From Paraburkholderia sp. BCC1885 (GTDB taxonomy: Bacteria > Pseudomonadota > Gammaproteobacteria > Burkholderiales > Burkholderiaceae), in assembly GCF_900996235.1 (NCBI RefSeq), contig NZ_CAAJGM010000216.1:1-46704 (forward strand): a stretch of 46,704 nucleotides of DNA. Direction: 5' to 3'. Position 1 is the stretch's first letter, and each line of letters starts with the position of its first letter. Made by a program: the position numbers and the translations under genes. The notes beneath the pieces are model-generated. The model saw nothing but the letters and a program-made list of their open reading frames with translations, made no database searches and had not been told where the DNA came from. Below, piece after piece: positions 25,232 through 33,964 of the stretch.

Positions 25232-28200
25232 CTAGCTCGGATTCTCACCACCGAACACGCTTAACCACGCTTGCTCCAAACGCGTCCTGCTGACGGCGCT
25301 GACTTTTCGCAGACCTACCTCGCGCGCCATCGCCATAACGCCGGACTCGTTATCATGCCCTGCCTGCAACATCTCGCCAGCGAGCGCTCGGAGTTCAGCC
25401 AACGATATCTCATCCACCGAACGCGCACTGCCGTCGACGGGGCGTCGGAACTGAATCGGCATATCAACTCTGTTTTGCGGTGCCCAGAAGAAAACGCCAA
25501 TGTCCTCTGCATCGCTCCCGTAGTGCTGAGCCGCAAGGCGTACGACGCGGTCCTGAATTCTCGCACCAGTACGAACCCACCCGTGCGCACGGGCGATGCG
25601 GCGCGCCAGCACCTCGTCGCGAACCGGACCTTCGACGCGGACCACATATTCAATCATGCGGAGAAGATTTGGGTTGTACGCGACGTCAAAGAACGAGTCG
25701 GCACTGCCTTCGTATCCTGCGTGCGTGAGGTCCGCTTCGATGAATCGACTTTCTGCTGATACATGGGGCAGTACGACTGCCGCGTTACGTGCATAGGTAG
25801 CCGGCGCGGTTGAATCGACGTTTATATGTCCGTCGCGATTGCTGCTGGTGTCAACCACGTCAGTGCCATGCACATCGTCGGGTGAAGTTGCCATCGCATC
25901 CGCGATAACCTGCTTTGCCAGTACCGTCGCCTCTTGTTCCGCTTTTGCACGCTTTTCCCGCTGTTCAACGAGTAATGTCTCCAGCTGTCGATGAATCTTA
26001 TCGACGGTGCCCGGCATGTCAATCCACCAGTCGGTTGACCAGATTCGCACGATTTCCCAACCCAGCCCCCGCAACACGTTCTCCCGTAGCTTGTCACGGT
26101 CGCGCGCCGTCGCCGAACGATGATAAGTGGCTCCATCGCATTCGACGCCAGCCAAGTACCGACCTGGTGCGTCGGGGTCAACCACCCCAAGGTCAATACG
26201 GAACGCCGAAACGCCGACCTGAGAATGCAGCCTCCAGCCACGTTCGACCAAAGCTATCGACACCGCCTTCTCGAAGGGACTCTCGAAGTTGCCAAGGCTG
26301 CCGGCAACAATTTCTCCCAGCGCACGAGCGCCACGGTCTGCAAACTCGAGGAAGTGCTTGAGGTCACGCACGCCCAAGGCTTGGGTCCGCGACAGGTCCA
26401 TTTGTTCCGGTCGGAAGCTACCAAAGACGCGCAACTCCTGACGGGCGCGGGTAATAGCGACGTTTAGTCGACGCTCACCGCCTTGCTGGTTCATGGGGCC
26501 AAAGTTCATCGGCATCGTGCCGTCAATACCGGGGCCGTACGTGGTAGAGAAGTACATGATGTCCCGCTCGTCACCTTGAACGCTTTCAAGGTTTTTGACG
26601 AACACGGGCTCAAGCTGAGTGTCAAGAAAATGCGGCTCGATAGATGGGTCCTTTCGGCGCTCCTCGTCCAAGAGGTCTTCTATCAGCGATTGCTGTTCAG
26701 CGTTGAATGTGACAACGCCAATAGTCAGCCCGCTGTCCCGGAAATCAGCCGATTTCAGCCTCGACACAAGGTCAGCGACGAGTACTTTCGCTTCGGGCTT
26801 GTTTGTCCGCGCGCCTCCTCGTTCGTACTGTCCGTTCGGCACGTGGTTGAAGCTCACGGCACGGTCGTTGGTCACCGGGCTTGGGAACGTAACGAGGTCG
26901 CCGTCGTAATAGCGATAGTTTGAGAAGGCAATCAGGCTCTCATGGCGGCTACGGTAGTGCCACGACAATTTCATCGTCGGCAGGTTAGCGCCGATACACT
27001 CTTCCAGAATGCTTTCGAGCTCGGTTTCGACGTCTATATCATCGACATCGGATTCCGCCCGGTCAAAGAAGCTGGTCGGCGGCAACTGCTTCGGGTCACC
27101 GACCATGATGACCTGTTTCGCGCGCGCCATCGCTCCGATGGCGTCCCAGACCGGAATCTGCGACGCTTCGTCGAAGATGACCACGTCGAAGTGCGCAGTC
27201 TCTGCTGGCAAGTATTGCGCGATGGACAGAGGGCTCATGAGCAGACACGGTGTCAGACGCATCACCGCGCTGGACGCCTGCGACATCAACTCACGAAGCG
27301 GCAGATGGCGGGTCTTCTTTTGCATTTCATAGCGTAGGAGTCCCCACTCCGAACCACGCGAAACGCGGTCTGGTGACGGGTGTCCGGCCGAAAGCTGCGC
27401 TCGAACCCATGCCTGTGTGAGACTGATAAAGCGCTCGTCGAGCTCGCGGAAATCCCGAATACGCTTTTCGTGCTCAGCGGAAACGAAAGTGCGGAGAACT
27501 TCATCGGCGTCGACCACTGCGTTCAACCACCAACGACAATAATCAGTCTCGAAAGTCTCCTTCACGCGACCCAGCGATATCGCGCCGTTCTCGAGACCAT
27601 TGACTACAGGTGCGAGGCCGAGAGCGAGAGCCTGCCGGCGTGCCTTGCGCCATGCACACCATGCATTCAGGCGGTTTGAGGAACGCAATACGTCGTGCGC
27701 TCGCTCCGCCAGCTGCATTGGAAGCAGCTCTTCAAGAGTGCTGTTTTCCGATTCGGGTAGTCCGCTCGCGACTGAGAAGCGTGCGACCGCTTCCCCGTAC
27801 TCATGAAGCGCATCAGCATATGCACGGCCCGCACCCGCTACAACGCCGGTTGGTTCCAACAAGACGTTGCTGTCACCAAGCAACAGGGCAACCGGTGCCT
27901 TTACTGCCGCGAGCGTCTCGGGCGTGCTGGCAAGATTCGCCAGCGCCGCTGATAGTGCCTCAAAGAACTTGAGCGCCGGCTCAATCCCTTCAATCTTTGT
28001 CTGTAAACCGCTCCACAAGCCGGATGTCTTGGCGGACAGGTCAGCATAGTCCTGCAGTCGACTCTGCAGCAATACCAGTTCACGCATCTTTGTCAGGTCA
28101 GCCGCAGCGGTCGCACCCGCACGGCCGCTTTCGACGGCGACAAACCCTTCGTCTTGCCAGATGCTATTGGCGCGCGCGGCAGCTAACGCCCCTTGATACA

Positions 28201-30178
28201 TGACGAAGGCTTTCGCCGCAGCCAGGTCGGTTTCATATCCCGACCAGGCACCGTCGGTCTCATTCCCGAGCGCCGACAAACGACTTACGACCTGTTCAAT
28301 CTGCCGCATTTCGCGCATGCGCTGGAGGTCATCGCGTGCGGAATCTCCGCACTTACCGTGGCTCACTGGGTCAAGGCCCACATCCTCCCAAGCTGCGCGG
28401 ATGCGAGCCTGCTTGAGTGCTCCTTGGAAGCCAAGCGATGCACGCGCGACGTCCAGTTCCGTCCTCAGCCCCGCCCATGCATTGGACGTGGGTAGGGAAA
28501 GGTCATCAAGAGCTTTGATTTCGGTTTTCAACGCGTCTATCTTTGCAAGACGCTCGATGTCGGCGCCGATTTCCGGCTCCCCACCGCCGGACGCCAACTC
28601 TTTAAGCTTCTTGCTCAATGCGCGGCGCCGTATGATGCTCATTGGCCACGACGATTCTTGCAACTCACGCCAGTCGGACTGGAGTTGTTGGACTGCAGCC
28701 TTGGAAATCTCCTCTCGATAGGGCAGCGTCAACTGACTCAGCAGTTCCTGTCGGGTGCGCAAAAGCGCCACGCCTGACGCGAGCCGAGACCACAACGTCT
28801 CGTTCCACGGTTGTGAGACCTGCGCCTGCAGCTCAAAATATCTGGTCAGCTGAGCGATACCGAGGCGGAGGTCCTCGAGCACCTGATTGCCCCGAGGCGA
28901 CGAAAGGGAACTGTGAACTTCACGGTGGCGTTGAACCAATGGCACAGCCTGACGAAGGCTATCAACAATAGACTTCGCATCGGGGCGCAACACAAACTGC
29001 CAATCCTGGCCAGAGGCAGCCGGCAACGTCGCCGCGAGTAATCGCAGTCCATTGCGAGTTCTAGGCTCCAGCGACAACGCCGGCAGTCCAATACTCCCGC
29101 GCAGCGATTCCGCCGCTGCCTGAAATTTGCTGACAGCGGGCTCAACTGCCCGAGCCACGTCCAGCAGCGCCGCCTGCCAAAGGGGCGACCATTCCGTTTG
29201 AGCGATATGCGTCAGTGGATTGTCGGCAAGCTGCCCTGCTCCCATCACCTTCGCGTGGACGTCAAGAAGCTCGGCCGTGTCTCGAAGCGTCCGCATCGCT
29301 GCCGAATCATGAATTTGAGCTGATGGCCAGGAAAGCTGAAGAAACGGCAAGTCTTGGCCTGCGACGACCTTACCTATTGCTTCGTAAACGCTCAGCCCAT
29401 TCGAATGGCGGAGATGCAATCTCTCGACGTAACCATTCAGCTGCGAACGGAGCCCCTCGAGGCGCTCGGCTTCTGCCTGCCAATCCTCGGGCGCCATCGC
29501 TGATGCCGCATCCCAGGAGGTGCGGAGTTGCTCTAGCACCTCGGTCTTTCGGGCCTTGCTCGAGTGGAGTTCGAGACAGAAATTGCCCAGACCGACCTCA
29601 GCGAGGCGCCGATATACGACATCAAGCGCGGCCATTTTCTCGGACACAAAGAGCACACGCTTGCGCTCCGCTAGGCACTGTGCAATCAGGTTCGAAATAG
29701 TCTGGCTCTTACCCGTGCCGGGTGGCCCAATCAGGACGAAGTCTTTGCCCTTGCTTCCAGCGACGACTGCAGAGAGTTGCGACGAGTCGGCCGGCAACGG
29801 ACAGAATGTCTTACTGACAGGAAGTTCAACATCAAGCCTCCGGACGTCAGGAAATTCAACAGTGCTTTCGTACGAGTCTCGTGGCGTCTCAATAAGGTGG
29901 CGTACCACGGGGTTCAGTTTCAACTGTTCTGTGCGTTCAGTTAGGTCCTTCCACATCAGGTATTTGGCAAATGAGAACGTGGCGAGCACAACGTCTTCCA
30001 CGACCTCCCAACCCTTGATGTCCTTGACGGCATTGGACACAGTCTTCCAGACGCCCGCGACGTCGAGGCCGGAATCATCCTTGGGCAGTTCTGTATCGCT
30101 CACCCCAAGTTCGAGCTCAAAATCCTGGCGCAACATCTCAAGCAGCGTCGGGTTGAAGCGCGGCTCGTCGTCGTGCAA
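25232..30178 (-). CDS. Helicase-nuclease-DUF3320 part of a giant DUF4011 protein (3' part of frameshifted gene)
   Basis: This frame codes 1648 residues of a superfamily 1 helicase. Walker A is LIGPPGTGKSQT (149-160) and Walker B VVIFDEASQIP is near residue 1000. Between them lies a long, coiled-coil-rich insertion with four repeated WAGL/WSGL-type units. After the second RecA domain, CDGATYHRSATARDRDKLRE (about 1340-1360) and GWEIVRIWSTDWW form a Vsr/MTES_1575-like nuclease domain. The C-terminus is DUF3320. The first residues MHDDEPRFNP are not a real start: the same frame continues upstream and joins the preceding gene part across a one-base deletion. DUF4011-helicase-Vsr-DUF3320 is, as I recall, the architecture of the single-gene phage defence called Hhe. 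Confidence 0.8.
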   Translation of the reverse strand: MHDDEPRFNPTLLEMLRQDFELELGVSDTELPKDDSGLDVAGVWKTVSNAVKDIKGWEVVEDVVLATFSFAKYLMWKDLTERTEQLKLNPVVRHLIETPRDSYESTVEFPDVRRLDVELPVSKTFCPLPADSSQLSAVVAGSKGKDFVLIGPPGTGKSQTISNLIAQCLAERKRVLFVSEKMAALDVVYRRLAEVGLGNFCLELHSSKARKTEVLEQLRTSWDAASAMAPEDWQAEAERLEGLRSQLNGYVERLHLRHSNGLSVYEAIGKVVAGQDLPFLQLSWPSAQIHDSAAMRTLRDTAELLDVHAKVMGAGQLADNPLTHIAQTEWSPLWQAALLDVARAVEPAVSKFQAAAESLRGSIGLPALSLEPRTRNGLRLLAATLPAASGQDWQFVLRPDAKSIVDSLRQAVPLVQRHREVHSSLSSPRGNQVLEDLRLGIAQLTRYFELQAQVSQPWNETLWSRLASGVALLRTRQELLSQLTLPYREEISKAAVQQLQSDWRELQESSWPMSIIRRRALSKKLKELASGGGEPEIGADIERLAKIDALKTEIKALDDLSLPTSNAWAGLRTELDVARASLGFQGALKQARIRAAWEDVGLDPVSHGKCGDSARDDLQRMREMRQIEQVVSRLSALGNETDGAWSGYETDLAAAKAFVMYQGALAAARANSIWQDEGFVAVESGRAGATAAADLTKMRELVLLQSRLQDYADLSAKTSGLWSGLQTKIEGIEPALKFFEALSAALANLASTPETLAAVKAPVALLLGDSNVLLEPTGVVAGAGRAYADALHEYGEAVARFSVASGLPESENSTLEELLPMQLAERAHDVLRSSNRLNAWCAWRKARRQALALGLAPVVNGLENGAISLGRVKETFETDYCRWWLNAVVDADEVLRTFVSAEHEKRIRDFRELDERFISLTQAWVRAQLSAGHPSPDRVSRGSEWGLLRYEMQKKTRHLPLRELMSQASSAVMRLTPCLLMSPLSIAQYLPAETAHFDVVIFDEASQIPVWDAIGAMARAKQVIMVGDPKQLPPTSFFDRAESDVDDIDVETELESILEECIGANLPTMKLSWHYRSRHESLIAFSNYRYYDGDLVTFPSPVTNDRAVSFNHVPNGQYERGGARTNKPEAKVLVADLVSRLKSADFRDSGLTIGVVTFNAEQQSLIEDLLDEERRKDPSIEPHFLDTQLEPVFVKNLESVQGDERDIMYFSTTYGPGIDGTMPMNFGPMNQQGGERRLNVAITRARQELRVFGSFRPEQMDLSRTQALGVRDLKHFLEFADRGARALGEIVAGSLGNFESPFEKAVSIALVERGWRLHSQVGVSAFRIDLGVVDPDAPGRYLAGVECDGATYHRSATARDRDKLRENVLRGLGWEIVRIWSTDWWIDMPGTVDKIHRQLETLLVEQREKRAKAEQEATVLAKQVIADAMATSPDDVHGTDVVDTSSNRDGHINVDSTAPATYARNAAVVLPHVSAESRFIEADLTHAGYEGSADSFFDVAYNPNLLRMIEYVVRVEGPVRDEVLARRIARAHGWVRTGARIQDRVVRLAAQHYGSDAEDIGVFFWAPQNRVDMPIQFRRPVDGSARSVDEISLAELRALAGEMLQAGHDNESGVMAMAREVGLRKVSAVSRTRLEQAWLSVFGGENPS

Positions 30179-30219
30179 TTTCAGGCTGAACCCAGAGCGT
30201 GCACTGCGCCGTTCCAGCG

Positions 30220-31839
30220 TTACGGGAACAAGGATGAGAGGAGCACGGTACTTCTTGTCATCTTTTTCATCACGCGACCATGACAGGAATCCAAGTGCCA
30301 GGTACAGGGTATTGGAGCCCCCTCCTGCATGGTCGTACGTGAAGTCCTAAACAATTCAACGAGGCGCGACTCCATTTCGTCCTGGGCCAGGCCGACGAAA
30401 ACTTCCTTGCGCTTGAGTGCATCGAGCGCATGCTGCCGCCTGATGTTTTCGCGCTCGCGCGCTTCATGGATGGCCTGGCTACGAGGGTCGTTGCCGTCCA
30501 TGAGGTCCGGCCGCGTCAGAAGCTTCAGAACATGGCCTTCAGAGAGAATATCCTCGAGATATGCTGCGTCCGGCGCGTCGAGTTTGAGCGACTTCTTGCC
30601 AGCCTTGAAGCTCAGCAGGTTATTTCGCAGTGAGAGGTCGAGAAGCTTGCGCTGCCAACGGGTGAGACGGTCTTCCGGACGCTCAGGTGCCTCATCCGAT
30701 TTGCCATCATCCAGTTCATCCGGCAGTTCAGGCGCGTCCTCGAACACTGGCTGAACGTTTTCGGCTTCGGTGCCTGCCGTTCCACGCGCCACGACTTGTT
30801 CGCTTGCCAACGGCTTTATGCGCTGGAGACGCGCCCGCCGTATGTCGACCGCCAACTGGAACTTCTGTTCCTCTTCCTCAGAAATCTGTTCTTCGCCGCG
30901 TGCGATTGCGTAGCTGAACGGTGGGAGCGGACGGTGGGTGAGAAGCGTCGCCTCGAACAACATCATTTCTTTCAGTTTCACGCGTTTGCGAAGTGCGGTC
31001 ACGTCGTCCACGACGGAGGTTGAAAATTCCTCAGCCTTCAGCCAGACTGCCGGAAACGCGTGCCCCTCAGTGAAAACAAGGAGGGAATTGAGGCCAGCCT
31101 GCTCTAGTGCGGCACACACGAACAACGCCAAATCGAGACACGTCCCGAGCCCTGAGTCGGCAATCTGGCTCGGACTGCGCACCTTCTGGCCGGTACGTTC
31201 GAAACTCGCCGGCGGCAATGCGTAGTCGAGCCCCATCGTTCCGATGGCGTTCCAGATAGCAGACGCAAGCTCCCACGCACGACGTGCTCCACCTTGGTAA
31301 CCGTCGACTGAACCGGACTTGCCTGCCTGCCGGAGAATCTCAGCCGCTCGCTTTAAAACTCGCTCGACCGCAGGTTCGTTGGGCTGGACAAACGCCGCGA
31401 CCATGTCTGGTAGCGAAGCTAGACCGCCCCACTGATTACGCGGCAGCAATTCGACGGTCGACTCGGTCGACGCCAGTTCGTTCTCGGGCTCTTGCCCTGT
31501 CGTCAGCCTGAAGGTTACAACTGCCTTGTCGGCCTCAGTGAGTCGGCCTAGCAATGCACCGTCGAGCGACAGGTCGAGGTCGCTGATGCGGACGGTCTTC
31601 CCGGCGCCGAGGTGGTCAATGTGCCATGTCTTGGGTTTTAGGAATGCGGGTTCGGACGAAACCGTGAGCCGAAGCCCTTTGACGTCAGTGTCGGTTTCAT
31701 TCAGCACCGACAGCTCGCGCGCAACCGGCACGGCATTCTGAAAATCGGCCAGATTAACCTTGCCAGCAAGCGTGGCTAGAATCTGCACGCAACGCGGCTC
31801 TTCCGGCGTATCCGCCGGTTCGACAATCGTGTCATCCAT
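30220..31839 (-). CDS. DUF4011 N-terminal part of giant helicase (5' part of frameshifted gene)
   Basis: Start ATG 31839 has GGGGG six bases before it. Residues about 200-290 include a transglutaminase-like pair (GTCLDLALFVCAALEQAGL; FTEGHAFPAVWL). RWQRKLLDLSLRNNLLSFK (about 408-426) opens DUF4011. The frame goes wrong at a run of five G (CCCCC at 30318-30322, plus strand) after TTMQEG. Restoring one base gives GGSNTLYLALGFLSW, the conserved DUF4011 motif, and continues without a stop into the helicase frame. The corrected gene would span 25232-31839 and encode about 2200 residues. As deposited it is split, and the last 30 residues of this part are out of frame. Confidence 0.75.
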   Translation of the reverse strand: MDDTIVEPADTPEEPRCVQILATLAGKVNLADFQNAVPVARELSVLNETDTDVKGLRLTVSSEPAFLKPKTWHIDHLGAGKTVRISDLDLSLDGALLGRLTEADKAVVTFRLTTGQEPENELASTESTVELLPRNQWGGLASLPDMVAAFVQPNEPAVERVLKRAAEILRQAGKSGSVDGYQGGARRAWELASAIWNAIGTMGLDYALPPASFERTGQKVRSPSQIADSGLGTCLDLALFVCAALEQAGLNSLLVFTEGHAFPAVWLKAEEFSTSVVDDVTALRKRVKLKEMMLFEATLLTHRPLPPFSYAIARGEEQISEEEEQKFQLAVDIRRARLQRIKPLASEQVVARGTAGTEAENVQPVFEDAPELPDELDDGKSDEAPERPEDRLTRWQRKLLDLSLRNNLLSFKAGKKSLKLDAPDAAYLEDILSEGHVLKLLTRPDLMDGNDPRSQAIHEARERENIRRQHALDALKRKEVFVGLAQDEMESRLVELFRTSRTTMQEGAPIPCTWHLDSCHGRVMKKMTRSTVLLSSLFP

Positions 31840-32108
31840 CTGGCCCCCAAATCGGCTCTGCCGACTTCGCTCTCTCGATTCTGATTTTGCTGCCGACCGT
31901 GCAATTCCGAACGACCGAAAAGGCCAGGAAATAGCTGACTCCTCGCTAAATGCGGTCACGAACTACTTTTCGACAGTGGCACCCGACGAGATAATCTCAT
32001 AGATTTCGTTGCGATAGCCGGCTGCCCGACCGTATAGATTAGTGATGTATATTCAGTCGCTACTCTCGCTTCCCACATGCTGCTACTCCCGCTGAGAGAC
32101 CGGACTTC

Positions 32109-32825
32109 ATGAAATTCAGAAAACATGTCCCCGAGCCAGTACAGCGGGGAAACCCCTATAAGCTTGTACGAAAACAGCACGTGTTCCCTCATGCGAGCAT
32201 TAAGAGGTTCTATGGGGCATCAGGGACCGTAACGGTTGCCTTTATCCGGGAGAATCGAATTGTTCGCCGGCTCAGCGGGACCAATGACCTGTTTTGTGCG
32301 AATCGGGTGTGGGACCAGCGCGCCGAGGCCGGCTTCATGGCGCAAATCGAGCGCCAGTTTCAATTTCTTGCCGAACGGATACTTCGAGGTGACCTACGTT
32401 GGTGGGCGCTCGAACATAGAATAATCGGAGCGTTTTATGCGTTGTGGCAGCAACGAGCACATTACGCTGCTAATCCCGTGCCTCCTGCTGAACTGAAGGG
32501 GGTGTCACCTTGGACCGACATGACAATGGACGTCAAAGAAGAGCTGGAGTCGAAACACGCAATGTATGCCGACGAAGCTTGCCGCATCCCGAGTCGTCAA
32601 ATGACCGGCATGCACATTCAACGTGGCATTGACAGGACGCTTCATCATCTTAGAGACGTCAGATGGTTTGTATGCCATGCCGCATTGGGCGCAGGTGAGT
32701 TTCTCGTGCCGGACAGGCCTAGCACGCTGCATATCCCATTGTCTCCAACGGTGGTTTACTCGGGAACATGGAACTCCCCTTCGCAAACGCCTCCGCAATT
32801 AGGATGCTCAACCTTACGTCGGTAG
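32109..32825 (+). CDS. Hypothetical protein, possibly DUF4238-like
   Basis: A 238-residue protein divergent from the giant helicase. The start RKQHVFPHASIKRFYGASGTVTV recalls the HH-x-x-P-x-x-x-L-x-x-F opening of DUF4238, with a basic/aromatic core (NRVWDQRAEAGFMAQIERQF) and FLVPDRPSTLHIPLSP near the end, where DUF4238 proteins have a (S/T)DNP...PLSP block. The match is from memory of the pattern, not an alignment. DUF4238 proteins are common in accessory and defence-rich DNA and their activity is unknown. ATG at 32109 follows GAGAGACCGG. Confidence 0.6.
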   Translation: MKFRKHVPEPVQRGNPYKLVRKQHVFPHASIKRFYGASGTVTVAFIRENRIVRRLSGTNDLFCANRVWDQRAEAGFMAQIERQFQFLAERILRGDLRWWALEHRIIGAFYALWQQRAHYAANPVPPAELKGVSPWTDMTMDVKEELESKHAMYADEACRIPSRQMTGMHIQRGIDRTLHHLRDVRWFVCHAALGAGEFLVPDRPSTLHIPLSPTVVYSGTWNSPSQTPPQLGCSTLRR

Positions 32826-33048
32826 CGGGTAGCAGTCGTTTTGCGTTCGCAAGAGACTTCACGCGATGCTTTGTTTAGTAGTCCACTACCTCGTCCGTGA
32901 CGCCGGATAGACCAATACACTTTGCGGACAAAAGCGACGTTTTTGCGAGTAGCGCGAGCCGGGTATTCTGCGCTAAACCTACCGGTAGGCGTCACACAGA
33001 ATACGCTGGCCCGCCCCGAGAGTGAATGGCCCCTGAAAGGCGCCCACC

Positions 33049-33723
33049 ATGACTAGGTACGTCAGTCGCACAGTCGACTTCGCCACGCTTCTGCAGCAAC
33101 GCGCGGTAGCGGCAACCGTGGTGAAGCTAATGATGGCGTGTAATGATTTACAGACATCCAACGAATCGCTTGAAATATGGCGAGAACTGGAGTCGCGAGA
33201 TAGCGCGCGAAAGCAGGGGGCATGCATGTATTTCGTTCGGCTTCAACTGGCGCATCTGTATGAAGCCCTTGATGTCGTGGAGGCCATGCAAAGAAGCGAT
33301 GCACTTATGGCGATATTGCGGACATGCGATGCGACTACACAGCAGTCGTTCGATTTTGTTTGTCAATTCGTGCGCGGCGGGACGCAGCGGTCCCGAATAG
33401 AACTACTGGCAGGCCGCATGCGGAACAACATCACATTTCACTACGAGCAATCCGAAACGCTGATTGAACGAGCCATTGCCGAGCGCGGCTCGCGCCCGGG
33501 CGGCAACACCTCTCGCGTCACTAGGGGTAGCAGACGGGAGCACTGGTACTTCAAAGTCGCCGATGATGTAATCGATGACATCGTTACGCGACAGTTCTGG
33601 CGTGTGCCGTGGACTCCGCGCACCGTCCATGACGTCGACGTGTTGCTAATGGAAGCACATGAGATTGCATTGAGATTTGTCGATTTTTGCGGCGAATTCA
33701 TCTGGCGATACACGGACCGTTGA
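33049..33723 (+). CDS. HEPN-like protein with RNxxxxH motif
   Basis: A 224-residue, almost entirely helical protein. R125-N126-x4-H131 (RNNITFH, following MR) is the canonical HEPN ribonuclease motif, placed before a long helix. The preceding helices (about 55-110) and the following polar helix fit AbiU2-like or other abortive-infection HEPN proteins. No cognate antitoxin gene is recognised beside it. HEPN toxins cut RNA to stop growth during infection. The family call rests on one motif plus helical character, so a non-enzymatic helical protein remains possible. It lies between unknown genes in the defence island. Confidence 0.6.
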   Translation: MTRYVSRTVDFATLLQQRAVAATVVKLMMACNDLQTSNESLEIWRELESRDSARKQGACMYFVRLQLAHLYEALDVVEAMQRSDALMAILRTCDATTQQSFDFVCQFVRGGTQRSRIELLAGRMRNNITFHYEQSETLIERAIAERGSRPGGNTSRVTRGSRREHWYFKVADDVIDDIVTRQFWRVPWTPRTVHDVDVLLMEAHEIALRFVDFCGEFIWRYTDR

Positions 33724-33964
33724 CTGCGTCTTTTTGCCTCGTGATGGTTGGTGAGGACTGCGCGCGCCACGGCTGGACCACGTCGCACCTGACTTGAGGT
33801 CACGGAACAAAACCGGATGCGGACCGGAAATAAAGTTTCACGTTTTCGTGGTCTATTTCGCCGAGGGCGCTAGCGTGTCGCTAGCTGTGGAAAGTGTTGC
33901 GTCCAAGGTACTTTCCCGGCAGAGTGTCCAGGAATTTTTGACGATAGGACATCATGACCGCGAT

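Noticed and set aside
23332..30322. Treating the two frameshifts as certain programmed frameshifting
   Set aside because: Neither site has a canonical slippery heptamer with a clear downstream structure. Error or mutation is equally likely.
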